A stretch of 64,000 nucleotides of DNA from NCBI RefSeq assembly GCF_900111355.1, contig NZ_FOHA01000004.1:1-64000 (forward strand). Reading direction: 5' to 3'. The DNA comes from Isobaculum melis. Lineage in GTDB: Bacteria; Bacillota; Bacilli; Lactobacillales; Carnobacteriaceae. Within the stretch, counting starts at the first letter, position 1. Each line of letters opens with the position of its first letter. The translations under genes and the position numbers were made by a program. This document shows positions 51,448 through 61,079 of the stretch, piece after piece. The notes below the pieces were generated by a model. The model saw only the letters and a list, made by a program, of their open reading frames with translations. It did not search any database and was not told the DNA's origin.

Positions 51448-53871
51448 ATGTATGTATCGTATCAATGGTTAACAGAATATTTTTCAATGGATGGGATTAC
51501 GCCTGATGCTTTAGGTGATAAAATGTCTCGTACAGGAATTGAAGTAGAAGATGTTGTGACACTAAGTGAAGGTCTGAAAAAAATCGTGGTTGGACATGTC
51601 TTGTCTGCAGTGCCACATCCAGATTCTGATCATTTAAATATTTGCCAAGTAAATGTTGGGGAAGAAGAACCAAGTCAAATTGTTTGTGGTGCACCCAATG
51701 TTGCTGCTGGCCAACATGTGATTGTGGCGCTTCCAGGAGCGCGCATTACTGGTAATGTCAAAATTAAAAAAGGGAAGATGCGTGGGGAAGTATCTAATGG
51801 TATGATTTGTTCCTTACAAGAAGTAGGCTTTGATGATAAAGTGATACCTAAAGCTTATGCAGAAGGCATTTATCTTTTACCTGAGGATGCTATACCAGGA
51901 GATTCTGTTTTTCCTTATTTAGGAATGGATGATGCAATCTTAGAATTGTCCATTACTCCAAATCGAGCAGATGCTTTAAGTATGCGTGGTGTTGCCCATG
52001 AAGTGGGTGCGATTTATGATAAAAAGCCACAATTTAAAGCAGTTGAGTTAAATGAAGCACCAGATGATTCTGTGCAAAATTATGTGAAAGTTGCAGTTGA
52101 AAATGCTGAAGATGCCCCATTTTATACCATGCGTGTGATTAAAAATGTCACAATTGCGGAAAGTCCGGCTTGGTTAAAAAATAAACTGATGCATGCAGGC
52201 ATTCGCCCGATTAATAATGTGGTGGATATTACAAACTATATTTTATTAGAATATGGTCAACCTTTGCATGCCTTTGATTATGATCGTTTAGCTACAAAAG
52301 AAATTGCTGTGAGACGTGCTCAAGCAGGGGAAAAATTCTTAACTTTAGATGGGGAAGAAAGAAGCTTATCGTCTGAGAATATTGTGATTACAAATGGTCA
52401 AGAGCCAGTTGCTTTAGCAGGTGTAATGGGCGGTTTAACAACTGAAATTGTGGATGAAACGGTAACGGTTGCATTAGAAGCTGCGTTATTTAATCCAACC
52501 TCTGTTAGAAAAACTTCAAAAGCATTTAATTTGCGTAGTGAATCAAGTTCACGTTTTGAAAAAGGCATTAATCAAGGAACTGTTGAGGAAGCCAGCCGTC
52601 ATGCTGCTAGTTTGATTGCTGAATTAGCTGAAGGTACAGTGGTTTCAGGTGTTGAAGCTGTTGGTGCAGCAAAAACAAGTCCAGTTGAATTAGATATTAC
52701 ACTGGAACGCATCAATCATATTTTAGGAACGGCCATCACAGCAGAGGAAGTTGTCGCTATCTTTGACCGCTTAGGTTTTACGACAAAAGAGCAAGAGGGC
52801 TTATTCCAAGTTTGTATTCCTCCTAGACGTTGGGATATTAGTATTGAAGCAGATTTAGTTGAGGAAGTTGCACGAATTTATGGGTATGATCGTCTTCCTT
52901 CTCATTTACCAGTGACGGAAAGTCAACCAGGTAAACTGAGCCAGCAACAACAAATCATTCGAAATACGCGTGGCTATTTAGAGGGTGCAGGCTTATCTCA
53001 AGCAATTAGCTATGTCTTAACGACACCTAAAAAAGCCCAAGCTTACATGATGCGTGCAAGTGAACCAACCAAATTATTGATGCCAATGAGTGAAGATCGT
53101 AGCACCTTAAGAATGAACCTGCTTTCTGGTTTATTAGATGATGTTCATTATAATGTGGCTAGAAAAAATACAGATGTTGCTTTATATGAAATTGGCCGTG
53201 TATTCTACCAATCAGAAGATCCTTCACAAACCTTATTACATGAGGAAGAGCATGTAGCAGGTGTGATGACTGGATTAACAGTTGAAAATGATTGGCAGCA
53301 TGCGAAAAAAGCAACTGATTTCTTTGTTTTAAAAGGAGTCGTAGAAGGTTTACTTGCATCTTATGGCTTAAAAGAAGCTGTGAAATATGTGCCAATGACT
53401 GAAAAAGAAGGCATGCATCCAGGGAGAACAGCTGCCATTTATTTAGGCGAAAAAGAGCTTGGTTTCCTAGGACAAATTCATCCATTCGCTCAAAAAGAGT
53501 ATGAAGTGGGCGAAACCTATGTCTTTGAAATGAATTTACAAGCAATCATTGACGCAGCAAAAGAAGCTGTCGTCTATCAAACAATTCCTAAATATCCAGA
53601 AATGAAACGAGATATTGCGTTATTAGTAGATGAAGCCATTCAGCATCAAGAGCTGAGTCAATTTATTTATGAAAAAGGTGGTAGATTCTTAAAGGATGTC
53701 AAACTCTTTGATATTTACCAAGGTGAGAAAATTGAAGCGGGTAAAAAATCAATGGCCTATACCTTAACGTTCTTAAATAATGAAGCGACTTTAACGGATG
53801 AAGAAGTGACACTTGCTTTTGATAAAGTACAAAAAGCTTTAATTGAAGTATTTGCTGTAACAATCAGATAG
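51448..53871 (+). CDS. pheT: Phenylalanine-tRNA ligase beta subunit
   Basis: The 807-residue partner of PheS has an N-terminal tRNA-binding EMAP-like domain (about 40-150, [21 protein letters not shown]), B3/B4 editing domains (with [17 protein letters not shown] before them), a B5 domain, and a C-terminal anticodon-binding FDX-ACB domain ([16 protein letters not shown]). It starts 6 nt after pheS. Confidence 0.98.
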   Translation: MYVSYQWLTEYFSMDGITPDALGDKMSRTGIEVEDVVTLSEGLKKIVVGHVLSAVPHPDSDHLNICQVNVGEEEPSQIVCGAPNVAAGQHVIVALPGARITGNVKIKKGKMRGEVSNGMICSLQEVGFDDKVIPKAYAEGIYLLPEDAIPGDSVFPYLGMDDAILELSITPNRADALSMRGVAHEVGAIYDKKPQFKAVELNEAPDDSVQNYVKVAVENAEDAPFYTMRVIKNVTIAESPAWLKNKLMHAGIRPINNVVDITNYILLEYGQPLHAFDYDRLATKEIAVRRAQAGEKFLTLDGEERSLSSENIVITNGQEPVALAGVMGGLTTEIVDETVTVALEAALFNPTSVRKTSKAFNLRSESSSRFEKGINQGTVEEASRHAASLIAELAEGTVVSGVEAVGAAKTSPVELDITLERINHILGTAITAEEVVAIFDRLGFTTKEQEGLFQVCIPPRRWDISIEADLVEEVARIYGYDRLPSHLPVTESQPGKLSQQQQIIRNTRGYLEGAGLSQAISYVLTTPKKAQAYMMRASEPTKLLMPMSEDRSTLRMNLLSGLLDDVHYNVARKNTDVALYEIGRVFYQSEDPSQTLLHEEEHVAGVMTGLTVENDWQHAKKATDFFVLKGVVEGLLASYGLKEAVKYVPMTEKEGMHPGRTAAIYLGEKELGFLGQIHPFAQKEYEVGETYVFEMNLQAIIDAAKEAVVYQTIPKYPEMKRDIALLVDEAIQHQELSQFIYEKGGRFLKDVKLFDIYQGEKIEAGKKSMAYTLTFLNNEATLTDEEVTLAFDKVQKALIEVFAVTIR

Positions 53872-53908
53872 AAAAAATGAGTTGCTAGCTGCTAGCAACT
53901 CATTTTTT
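53872..53908 (+). terminator. Terminator after pheT
   Basis: TGAGTTGCTAG/CTAGCAACTCA stem with a 3-nt loop, A-run before and T-run after. Confidence 0.9.
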
Positions 53909-54009
53909 ATTGGAATATACTAAGTTTAGAGGAAAGATACTTGTCGTCAGGAATAATTTATAGTACATTTTTAACATTGAATAAAGTTTTGAATGAAATG
54001 AGGAAGTTG

Positions 54010-55326
54010 ATGAGTAAATCGCATTTAAGAAAAGATGTTAGTGGACTGACAGCACTAACGATGGTCATTGGAACGGTAATTGGTGCAGGGGTATTTTTTA
54101 AACCAACTGCGGTATTTGGTGCTGCAGGCGCACCTGGCTTAGGATTATTGGCTTGGATTCTTGGGGGAATGATTGCGATTGCAGGTGGTTTAACCATTGC
54201 GGAAATAGGAACAATTTATCCTGAAACTGGTGGATTAATGGTTTATTTGGAAAAAATTTATGGAAAATTTATTGGTTTTTTAGTTGGATGGGCACAATTT
54301 ATTGTTTATTTTCCAGCCAATATTGCGGCGCTCTCGATTATTTTTGCTACTCAAGCCATTAGCTTACTTGGCATGTCAGATCAATGGTTAATTCCAATTG
54401 CGCTGCTGATTGCTACAATAGTGATGGGCTTAAATTTTTTAGGAACCAAATATGGTGGAGCTGTACAAACGGTTTCGACGATTTTAAAATTGGTGCCATT
54501 AGCTGTGATTATTATTGGTGGCTTCTTGTCAGATCATGCTAGTTCTGTTCGTTTATTGCCTTTATCAGTTGAAAGTCATCCTGTCGTTACAGGCTTAGGA
54601 TCAGCATTAGTTGCGACGATTTTTGCTTATGATGGTTGGATGAATGTGGGGGCTTTAGCTGGTGAAATGAAATCACCAGAAAAGGTCCTACCAAAAGTAA
54701 TTGTTGGTGGGTTATCGGTTGTTATTTCTGTTTATGTAATGATTAATGTGGCTTATTTATTTGCAATGTCGGCACCAGAACTCAGTCAAACTGCAACGCC
54801 AGCTTCTGATGTTGCTCAAATCTTATTTTCAGGTCTTGGTGGAAAATTAGTGACAATCGGTATTTTAATTTCAGTTTTTGGTGGGATTAATGGCTATACA
54901 ATGGCAGGCATTAGGATTCCTTATGCAATGGGCTTAAACGGTTTATTACCATTTTCTAGCTGGTTTACTAAATTAGGCGAAAAGTCAAAAATGCCAGTTA
55001 ATGGGGGCTTGATTATGCTAGGTATTTCTTTAATGATGATTTGTTCTGGGCAGTTTAACCAATTAACAGATATGTTGATTTTTGTGATTTGGCTCTTTAA
55101 TATTTTAGCTTTTATTGGTGTTTTTATTTTAAGAAAAACAAAGCCTGATATGAAGCGTGCTTATCATGTACCCCTTTATCCTGTTGTGCCTTTAGTAGCT
55201 GTTTTAGGTGGTTGCTATATTGTTCTAAATACTTTATGGACGCAACCCTTAAATGCACTTTTAGGTGTTTGTCTCACTTTGTTAGGTGTTCCTATTTATT
55301 TTTGGGCTAAGAAAATGAATGAATAA
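54010..55326 (+). CDS. APC-superfamily amino acid permease (SteT/LAT-like)
   Basis: The 438-residue transporter has about twelve helices. The first helix motif VIGTVIGAGVFFKP (residues 17-30) and FAYDGWMNVGALAGEMKSPEKVLP near 220 place it in the L-amino-acid transporter branch, whose bacterial member SteT exchanges serine and threonine. The length equals that of SteT, but the substrate is not proven. ATG 54010 has GAGGAAG 7 nt upstream; the longer frame from 53941 includes that site and lacks its own. Confidence 0.88.
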   Translation: MSKSHLRKDVSGLTALTMVIGTVIGAGVFFKPTAVFGAAGAPGLGLLAWILGGMIAIAGGLTIAEIGTIYPETGGLMVYLEKIYGKFIGFLVGWAQFIVYFPANIAALSIIFATQAISLLGMSDQWLIPIALLIATIVMGLNFLGTKYGGAVQTVSTILKLVPLAVIIIGGFLSDHASSVRLLPLSVESHPVVTGLGSALVATIFAYDGWMNVGALAGEMKSPEKVLPKVIVGGLSVVISVYVMINVAYLFAMSAPELSQTATPASDVAQILFSGLGGKLVTIGILISVFGGINGYTMAGIRIPYAMGLNGLLPFSSWFTKLGEKSKMPVNGGLIMLGISLMMICSGQFNQLTDMLIFVIWLFNILAFIGVFILRKTKPDMKRAYHVPLYPVVPLVAVLGGCYIVLNTLWTQPLNALLGVCLTLLGVPIYFWAKKMNE

Positions 55327-55372
55327 AAAAATCTAACAACTAATTTTGAGGAATTAGTTGTTAGATTTTTTA
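55325..55372. terminator. Bidirectional terminator between permease gene and rnhC
   Basis: AATCTAACAACTAATT and AATTAGTTGTTAGATT form a 16-bp stem with A- and T-runs on either side, between convergent genes. Confidence 0.88.
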
Positions 55373-55403
55373 TTCTACTAATCTTAATGCGATACTAAAG
55401 GCA

Positions 55404-56333
55404 TTATTTATTAGCAATTTTCATAGCTTTTTCAGTATTGGCAAAGTGTAATTTAGCATAATGTCCTAAAAGTTTTGTTCCTCCACGCTTAATTAACCGA
55501 GCAGCGACAAGGTCTACATTTCCACCAGCACCAGAAGGAATTTTGAAGCCAGCATCCTCTGTAAGTTGATCTAATCCTTTTAAAAATGAATAGCGTGCTA
55601 GGATAGAAGCTGCGGCAACAGCTAAATGATGTTGCTCTCCTTTGGTAGCAAAATATACTTTTTCTTTGATTTGGAATGGTTGGTCGCTAATATGCGCAAA
55701 ATAAGTTTTAGGAAGTTCAAATTGATCAATTAAAATTGCTTCAGGTGTTATCGGAGCAATCTTATCTAAAACATGTTTCAGCGCCTGATTATGCAAAATA
55801 GCTTTCATTTTCCCTTGGCTCATAGCGGGTTGAATTTGATTGTATTTTTCAGGCATAACATTTAGCAAACTATGAGGTAAAAAGGTCAGTAAATCTTTTG
55901 CAATGGCAATAATTTGTGGATCTTTTAAGTCTTTAGAATCTTTGACACCTAATTCCTTGAGCAACGGGATTTGTTCTTTAGCTACATAAGCAGCAACAAC
56001 GGTTAAAGGGCCAAAATAGCTACCAGTTCCAACTTCATCACTGCCTAACACTGACCAGCTAGCAAAGCCACTTGGGAGACTGCTCACTGATTTGCTTTTC
56101 TTTGCTGTAGAGGCTGCCCCTTTTTTTTGTTGAGAAGTCCATTGATTGGCTTCGTTTTCAGCTTGATTTCCTTGGAAAAGTACTTTTCCAGAACGATAGG
56201 CTGTAATATTGACCGTCTTTTTTTTAGCCGCAAAAACCGCACCAGGAGGTGTTGTAGCTTTTAAATCATTTTGATACATTTGTTTCATTTTTTCAATCGT
56301 TGCATTTGAAACCTCTATGACAATATTAGACAT
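55404..56333 (-). CDS. rnhC: Ribonuclease HIII
   Basis: RNase HIII removes RNA from RNA-DNA hybrids. The 309-residue protein has the N-terminal substrate-binding DUF3378 domain (about 1-80) and an RNase H fold with SDEVGTGSYFGPL near 98-110, supplying the first acidic pair, then GVKDSKDL and LIDQFELP. The glutamate in SDEVG is the type III signature. AAAGAGTG precedes ATG 56333. It is divergent from zapA, a common Firmicutes arrangement. Confidence 0.96.
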   Translation of the reverse strand: MSNIVIEVSNATIEKMKQMYQNDLKATTPPGAVFAAKKKTVNITAYRSGKVLFQGNQAENEANQWTSQQKKGAASTAKKSKSVSSLPSGFASWSVLGSDEVGTGSYFGPLTVVAAYVAKEQIPLLKELGVKDSKDLKDPQIIAIAKDLLTFLPHSLLNVMPEKYNQIQPAMSQGKMKAILHNQALKHVLDKIAPITPEAILIDQFELPKTYFAHISDQPFQIKEKVYFATKGEQHHLAVAAASILARYSFLKGLDQLTEDAGFKIPSGAGGNVDLVAARLIKRGGTKLLGHYAKLHFANTEKAMKIANK

Positions 56334-56437
56334 GTTTTCACTCTTTTCTAAGAATCAATTATTTAAGTAGTTTTCTCTTTGGTCATTTCATGTTAAAATA
56401 TAACAGATAGTATCTATGATAAGAAAGGATGAAGCCA

Positions 56438-56743
56438 TTGGAACCTCATAAAAATAAGAATCGATACAAGGCAATCATTGGTGGTAGAGAGTATACCATT
56501 ATTGGTGATGCCCCAATGGGACATATGCGCTTAGTGGCAAAATCAGTGAATCAGCAAATGGCTGAAATCTCAGAATTATCCCCTTATTTAGATACCACAA
56601 GAGTTGCAGTACTTACCGCTGTTAATGCTACCTCAGATTTGTTAGAATTACAAATTGAAACTGAAAAATATAAAGAAAAAATAGCAGCATTAGAAAAAGA
56701 AATGCTTTATTTGAAACAAGAAATAAAAGCAAATCAAGACTAA
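56438..56743 (+). CDS. zapA: Cell division protein ZapA
   Basis: ZapA bundles FtsZ filaments at the division ring. The 101-residue protein has the N-terminal beta segment KAIIGGREYTIIGDAPMGHMRLVA and a C-terminal coiled coil (about 55-98). TTG 56438 (MEPHKNKNRYK) is preferred because AAAGGA lies 8 nt upstream; ATG 56429 overlaps that motif. cvpA and mutS2 follow. Confidence 0.9.
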   Translation: MEPHKNKNRYKAIIGGREYTIIGDAPMGHMRLVAKSVNQQMAEISELSPYLDTTRVAVLTAVNATSDLLELQIETEKYKEKIAALEKEMLYLKQEIKANQD

Positions 56744-56779
56744 TCATCAGACTTGATTGATGCAAAAAGGATGACGTAA

Positions 56780-57325
56780 ATGGTTTCATTTTTATTAATG
56801 ATTATTTTATTAATTGGTATTTACACAGGGGCTAGAAGAGGTCTTGTGTTACAAGTTGTTTATACAGTTGGTTATACGATTAGCTTTGTTGTTGCAGCAA
56901 TGTATTTTGGGAAATTAGGTCCTATGTTAGAGATGTATGTTCCTTATCCATCTGCGACACAAAATAGTCAATTGCCATTTTTTGATGAATCACTAAAGTT
57001 TAGCTTAGACCAAGCCTTTTACTATGGTGTAGCTTTTGTCTTAATTCTCTTTGCTGGCTGGCTCATTACCAGATTAGTTGGTGGCTTATTCAATCGCTTA
57101 ACCTTTGCACCTTTACTGAAGCAAATCAATTGGATTGGTGGCGGATTATTAGGATTTATAACCGTTTATGTTGGACTTTTCCTCATTTTATATTTGATGT
57201 CTATGTTGCCGATTACAGACCTTCAAAATGCATTAGAAAAAAGCTTTTTAGCAAAATTTATGATTCAACATACCCCAATCTTATCTAAACAAGTCTATGA
57301 TTGGTGGATTCAAACGAAGATATAA
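56780..57325 (+). CDS. cvpA: CvpA-family membrane protein
   Basis: The 181-residue protein has four transmembrane helices and the family start SFLLMIILLIGIYTGARRGL, with a central LFNRLTFAPLLKQINWIGGGLLGF segment. CvpA was named for colicin V production in E. coli, but the function in Gram-positives is unknown. It sits between zapA and mutS2 as in Bacillus yshB. AAAAGGATG precedes ATG 56780. Confidence 0.9.
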   Translation: MVSFLLMIILLIGIYTGARRGLVLQVVYTVGYTISFVVAAMYFGKLGPMLEMYVPYPSATQNSQLPFFDESLKFSLDQAFYYGVAFVLILFAGWLITRLVGGLFNRLTFAPLLKQINWIGGGLLGFITVYVGLFLILYLMSMLPITDLQNALEKSFLAKFMIQHTPILSKQVYDWWIQTKI

Positions 57326-57407
57326 AGTCGAGTCGTGCTTCATTTGTTTGAAGGCGACTCTTTTATTAGGAAGTAGCAGAAAAAAGTTCAAAAAGAAGGT
57401 GAATGGA

Positions 57408-59771
57408 ATGAACAAGAAAATTAATCAAATATTAGCATTTGATACAATCAAACAGCATTTAACAGAATATGTAGCCTCACCATTAGGACAAGAGGAAATT
57501 GTAAAACTCGAGCCAGCTACTACCTTTGAAGAGATTCAAAATTGGCAAGAAGAAACAGAAGATGGCGTCAAGTTATTAAGAATCAGAGGGGGTATGCCCA
57601 TTCCAAAAATGGATAATATTCAGCCTCATATTAAACGATTAGAAATTGGTGCTGTATTAAGTGGTGTTGAATTAGCACAAATCGGTCGGATTCTAAGTGC
57701 GACAACAGATGTCGTTCGTTTTTTTAATCAATTAAAAGAAGATGAAATTGAGTTATTTCAGTTGTATACACTCAGTACCGCTTTGGTTCATTTACCAGAA
57801 GTCGATTGTTTGATTCGTCAATCGATTGATGAAGATGGTCATATCTTAGATGATGCTTCTCCAGCCTTAAAAGGCATTCGAACAGGTCTAAAAAAATCAG
57901 AAGCAGCTATTCGTGAAAAATTAGACAATATTGTCCGAGGAAAACAAGCTAAATTACTCAGTGATGCAATTGTGACCATGCGAAATGATCGCTATGTGAT
58001 TCCTGTTAAGCAAGAGTATCGTACCAGCTTTGGCGGAATTGTGCATGATCAAAGTGCATCTGGACAAACCTTATTTATTGAACCTCAAAGTGTGGTCGAT
58101 CAAAATAATCGTTTAAGACAATTACAAATTGAAGAGCGTCAGGAAATGGACCGTATTTTAGCTGAAATTTCTAATGCGATTGCACCATTTTCAGTAGAGC
58201 TACTGCAAAATATGCGTATCCTTGGTAGACTTGATTTCACACAAGCTAAAGCCAAATATGGGCGAGAAATTAAAGGAAGCAAGCCCATTATCAACACAGA
58301 AAATCATGTCTATTTTAAATCAGCCAGACATCCGTTACTAGATCCTGATACAGTAGTCGCAAATGATATTATGCTAGGCAAAGAGTATCAGGCTATTGTC
58401 ATTACTGGACCAAATACAGGTGGGAAAACCATTACCTTAAAAACATTAGGGTTGCTTCAATTAATGGGACAAGCTGGTTTACAATTACCTGTTGATGAAG
58501 AAAGTGAAATGGGAATTTTTACAGAAATTTTCGCTGATATTGGGGATGAACAGTCTATTGAGCAAAGTTTGAGTACGTTTTCTTCTCATATGACAAATAT
58601 TGTCCATATTTTAGATAAGTTAACCCCTGAAACGCTTGTCTTATTTGATGAATTAGGTGCAGGAACAGATCCACAAGAAGGAGCAGCTTTAGCGATTGCC
58701 ATTCTTGATTATGTGGGAACAACTGGCGCATATGTCATGGCAACGACCCACTATCCTGAATTAAAAGCTTATGGTTATAATCGTAAAGGGACAATCAATG
58801 CCAGTGTCGAATTTGATGTAGAGACTTTAAGTCCAACTTATAAATTATTAATTGGGGTGCCAGGACGAAGCAATGCCTTTGATATTTCAAAACGACTTGG
58901 CTTAGAAACAGTCATTATTGATGCGGCTAAAGGCATGATTGATGCTGAAAGTCAAAATGTGAATGAAATGATTGAAGATTTAGAGAATCGTCGAAAAATG
59001 GTGGAGACAGAGTATCTGGAAGTTCGTTACCATGTAGACGAAGCAGAATCATTACAAAAAGATTTAGAGAAGTCTGTTGCAGATTTCTATCAAGAGCGTG
59101 AACAGTTATTAGAAGCTGCACGACAGAAAGCTAATCTGATGGTTGAAAAAGCACAGGATGAGTCGGAGAAAATTATCAAAGACTTGCGAAATATGCAGTT
59201 AACAGGACAACATTCAGGTGGCATTAAAGAACATCAATTAATCGATGCTAAGACCCAATTATCTCAATTACATCAAGAAGAATTAACCCATAATAAAGTC
59301 TTGAAAAAAGCCAAAGCGAAGCAACAATTAGCGCCTGGCAAAGATGTAATGGTCGCTTCTCTTGGACAAAGAGGGACATTAATTGAACAATATGATGACA
59401 ATCATTGGCAAGTGCAAATGGGGATTTTAAAAATGAAATTAAAGACTTCTGATTTAACCCTCACACAAGCACAAGATGAGCCAGTGACAAAGCGTGTGAC
59501 TACGGTTCGTTCTTCCACTCAAAGTCATGTCTCAACTGAATTAGACTTAAGAGGAGAACGTTATGAATCAGCTTTAGCAAAAGTTGATCAGTATCTCGAT
59601 GCAGCCATTCTAGCAGGCTATCCTCAAGTTACGATTATTCATGGTAAAGGAACGGGAGCTTTAAGACAAGGTGTCAATGACTTGTTAAAAGGTCACCGTT
59701 CAGTTAAAAGCTTTAGTTTGGCCCCGGCCAATCAAGGTGGCAGTGGCGCAACTATCGTTCTTTTTAAGTAG
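57408..59771 (+). CDS. mutS2: Endonuclease MutS2
   Basis: The 787-residue MutS paralogue without the mismatch-binding domain acts in recombination control and rescue of collided ribosomes in Firmicutes. Walker A GPNTGGKTITLKT lies near 331-343, Walker B TLVLFDELGAGTDPQEG near 408, then a long coiled coil (about 510-640). A C-terminal Smr nuclease domain carries LDLRGERYESA near 708 and IIHGKGTGALRQGV. ATG 57408 follows AGAAGGTG; the longer frame from 57297 overlaps cvpA and is rejected. Confidence 0.96.
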   Translation: MNKKINQILAFDTIKQHLTEYVASPLGQEEIVKLEPATTFEEIQNWQEETEDGVKLLRIRGGMPIPKMDNIQPHIKRLEIGAVLSGVELAQIGRILSATTDVVRFFNQLKEDEIELFQLYTLSTALVHLPEVDCLIRQSIDEDGHILDDASPALKGIRTGLKKSEAAIREKLDNIVRGKQAKLLSDAIVTMRNDRYVIPVKQEYRTSFGGIVHDQSASGQTLFIEPQSVVDQNNRLRQLQIEERQEMDRILAEISNAIAPFSVELLQNMRILGRLDFTQAKAKYGREIKGSKPIINTENHVYFKSARHPLLDPDTVVANDIMLGKEYQAIVITGPNTGGKTITLKTLGLLQLMGQAGLQLPVDEESEMGIFTEIFADIGDEQSIEQSLSTFSSHMTNIVHILDKLTPETLVLFDELGAGTDPQEGAALAIAILDYVGTTGAYVMATTHYPELKAYGYNRKGTINASVEFDVETLSPTYKLLIGVPGRSNAFDISKRLGLETVIIDAAKGMIDAESQNVNEMIEDLENRRKMVETEYLEVRYHVDEAESLQKDLEKSVADFYQEREQLLEAARQKANLMVEKAQDESEKIIKDLRNMQLTGQHSGGIKEHQLIDAKTQLSQLHQEELTHNKVLKKAKAKQQLAPGKDVMVASLGQRGTLIEQYDDNHWQVQMGILKMKLKTSDLTLTQAQDEPVTKRVTTVRSSTQSHVSTELDLRGERYESALAKVDQYLDAAILAGYPQVTIIHGKGTGALRQGVNDLLKGHRSVKSFSLAPANQGGSGATIVLFK

Positions 59772-59782
59772 TGAGCAACTAA

Positions 59783-59812
59783 TTGGTCAAACAACGTCAA
59801 ATTTGATATACT
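59783..59812 (+). promoter_or_regulatory. trxA promoter
   Basis: TTGGTC, 18-bp spacer, TATACT with an extended TGA. Confidence 0.6.
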
Positions 59813-59852
59813 AAGCCTACAATTAAATGAATGAAATGAAGGAGACGATAAA

Positions 59853-60164
59853 ATGGTACAAGCAATTACAGATGCAAACTTTATGGAAGAAACAAAATCA
59901 GGTTTAGTGATTACAGACTTTTGGGCAGCATGGTGTGGCCCTTGTCGGATGCAAGCACCTGTTTTAGAAGAATTAGCAGAAGAAGTTGGGGATACAGTAA
60001 AGATTACTAAAATGGATATTGAAGAAAACCCACAAACACCAGCAGAATTTGGCATTATGAGTATTCCGACTTTACTGATTAAAAAAGATGGCGAAGTGGT
60101 TGAAACACTTGTTGGTTTCCATCAAAAAGAACAATTAGAAGCAGTTATTGCAAAACATGCTTAA
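59853..60164 (+). CDS. trxA: Thioredoxin
   Basis: The 103-residue thioredoxin has the active site WCGPC (W28-C32) in DFWAAWCGPCRMQAPVLEEL and the cis-proline segment SIPTLLIKKDGEVV. It reduces cytoplasmic disulfides, including those of MsrB and aerobic ribonucleotide reductase. AAGGAG precedes ATG 59853. Confidence 0.97.
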   Translation: MVQAITDANFMEETKSGLVITDFWAAWCGPCRMQAPVLEELAEEVGDTVKITKMDIEENPQTPAEFGIMSIPTLLIKKDGEVVETLVGFHQKEQLEAVIAKHA

Positions 60165-60172
60165 TAAATCAT

Positions 60173-60207
60173 AAGAATCTGCCAAAAATTTGGCAGATTC
60201 TTTTTTT
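60173..60207 (+). terminator. Terminator after trxA
   Basis: AAGAATCTGCCAAA and TTTGGCAGATTCTT form a near-perfect stem followed by a T-run. Confidence 0.9.
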
Positions 60208-60211
60208 GGGC

Positions 60212-60242
60212 TTGACCCTAACGTAACGTAAAGGTGTATCAT
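60212..60242 (+). promoter_or_regulatory. MerR-type promoter with 19-bp spacer and operator dyad
   Basis: TTGACC (60212-60217) and TATCAT (60237-60242) are 19 bp apart, the over-long spacing that MerR proteins untwist. The spacer holds the dyad ACC-N4-ACGT-A-ACGT-N4-GGT (approximate halves), a typical MerR operator. The following gene is a MerR regulator, so this is autoregulation. Confidence 0.8.
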
Positions 60243-60264
60243 GATTTTATCAGGAGATGAGAAG

Positions 60265-61029
60265 ATGGAATATACTGTACAAAAACTTGCACAACTGGCA
60301 GGGATTAGTAGCAGAACATTAAGGTATTATGATGAAATTGATTTATTAAAGCCTGCAAGAATCAATTCGTCAGGTTATCGAATTTATGGACAATTAGAGG
60401 TCAATTTACTCCAACAAATTCTTTTTTACCGAGCAATGGATGTTCAATTAGATAAAATCAAGAAAATACTGAGCAATCCACATTTTGATAGTCAACAAAC
60501 CTTAGTGGCGCATCATCAACAGCTGCTTGAAAGAAAGGTACAGTTAGAGCAGTTGATTCTCACTGTGGAAAAAACAATTGCTGCAGAAAAAGGAGAGGGA
60601 AGTATGACAGATCAAGAAAAATTTAAAGGCTTTAAACAGGAACTAATCAATAAAAATGAGGCTCAGTATGGTCAAGAGATACGCATAAAATATGGTGATG
60701 AAGCAATCAAACAAGCAAATGCTCAACTACAAGGAATGTCTCAAGCTTCATTTAATCAAGCAACCCAATTAGAAGCAGCCATTATTGAGACTTTGGCTAA
60801 AGCGATGGCAACAAATGAACCAGCAGGAGCATTGGCACAAAAAGTAGCAGCAATGCATAAAGATTGGCTGTCTTTTTATTGGCCCAGTTATACAACAGAA
60901 GCTCATGCAGGCGTGGCAGAAATGTATCTAGCAGATGAGCGATTCACTGCCTATTATGATCAGCGTGTAGCAGAAGGAGCAGCTGTTTTTTTAAGAGAGG
61001 CGATTTTGGTTTTTGTAGCAAATAATTAA
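60265..61029 (+). CDS. MerR-family regulator with TipAS drug-binding domain
   Basis: The 254-residue protein has an N-terminal MerR winged helix (YTVQKLAQLAGISSRTLRYYDEIDLLKPARINSSGYRIYG, about 3-42), a dimerisation coiled coil (about 75-115), and a C-terminal TipAS domain (about 125-250, with HKDWLSFYWPSYTTEAHAGVAEMYLADERFTAYYD). TipAS domains bind thiopeptides and other drugs; Bacillus Mta is similar and activates efflux genes. ATG 60265 follows AGGAGATG. No target transporter is adjacent. Confidence 0.9.
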   Translation: MEYTVQKLAQLAGISSRTLRYYDEIDLLKPARINSSGYRIYGQLEVNLLQQILFYRAMDVQLDKIKKILSNPHFDSQQTLVAHHQQLLERKVQLEQLILTVEKTIAAEKGEGSMTDQEKFKGFKQELINKNEAQYGQEIRIKYGDEAIKQANAQLQGMSQASFNQATQLEAAIIETLAKAMATNEPAGALAQKVAAMHKDWLSFYWPSYTTEAHAGVAEMYLADERFTAYYDQRVAEGAAVFLREAILVFVANN

Positions 61030-61032
61030 TTA

Positions 61033-61079
61033 TAAAAAAATAGCTAGCCTTCCAAAAATGGAAAGTTAGCTATTTTTTA
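61033..61079. terminator. Bidirectional terminator between merR-type and hydrolase genes
   Basis: AAAAAATAGCTA...TTCC pairs with GGAA...TAGCTATTTTTT around AAAAAT, with a small internal mismatch, between convergent genes. Confidence 0.82.

Noticed and set aside
53159-53545. 128-codon minus-strand frame inside pheT
   Set aside because: Antisense to a conserved coding region, rich in Leu/His/Gln as expected from reading pheT backwards, with no start signal.
57297-57407. Longer mutS2 start overlapping cvpA
   Set aside because: The extra 37 residues overlap cvpA and do not resemble MutS2; ATG 57408 has a good ribosome binding site and the family's usual N-terminus.
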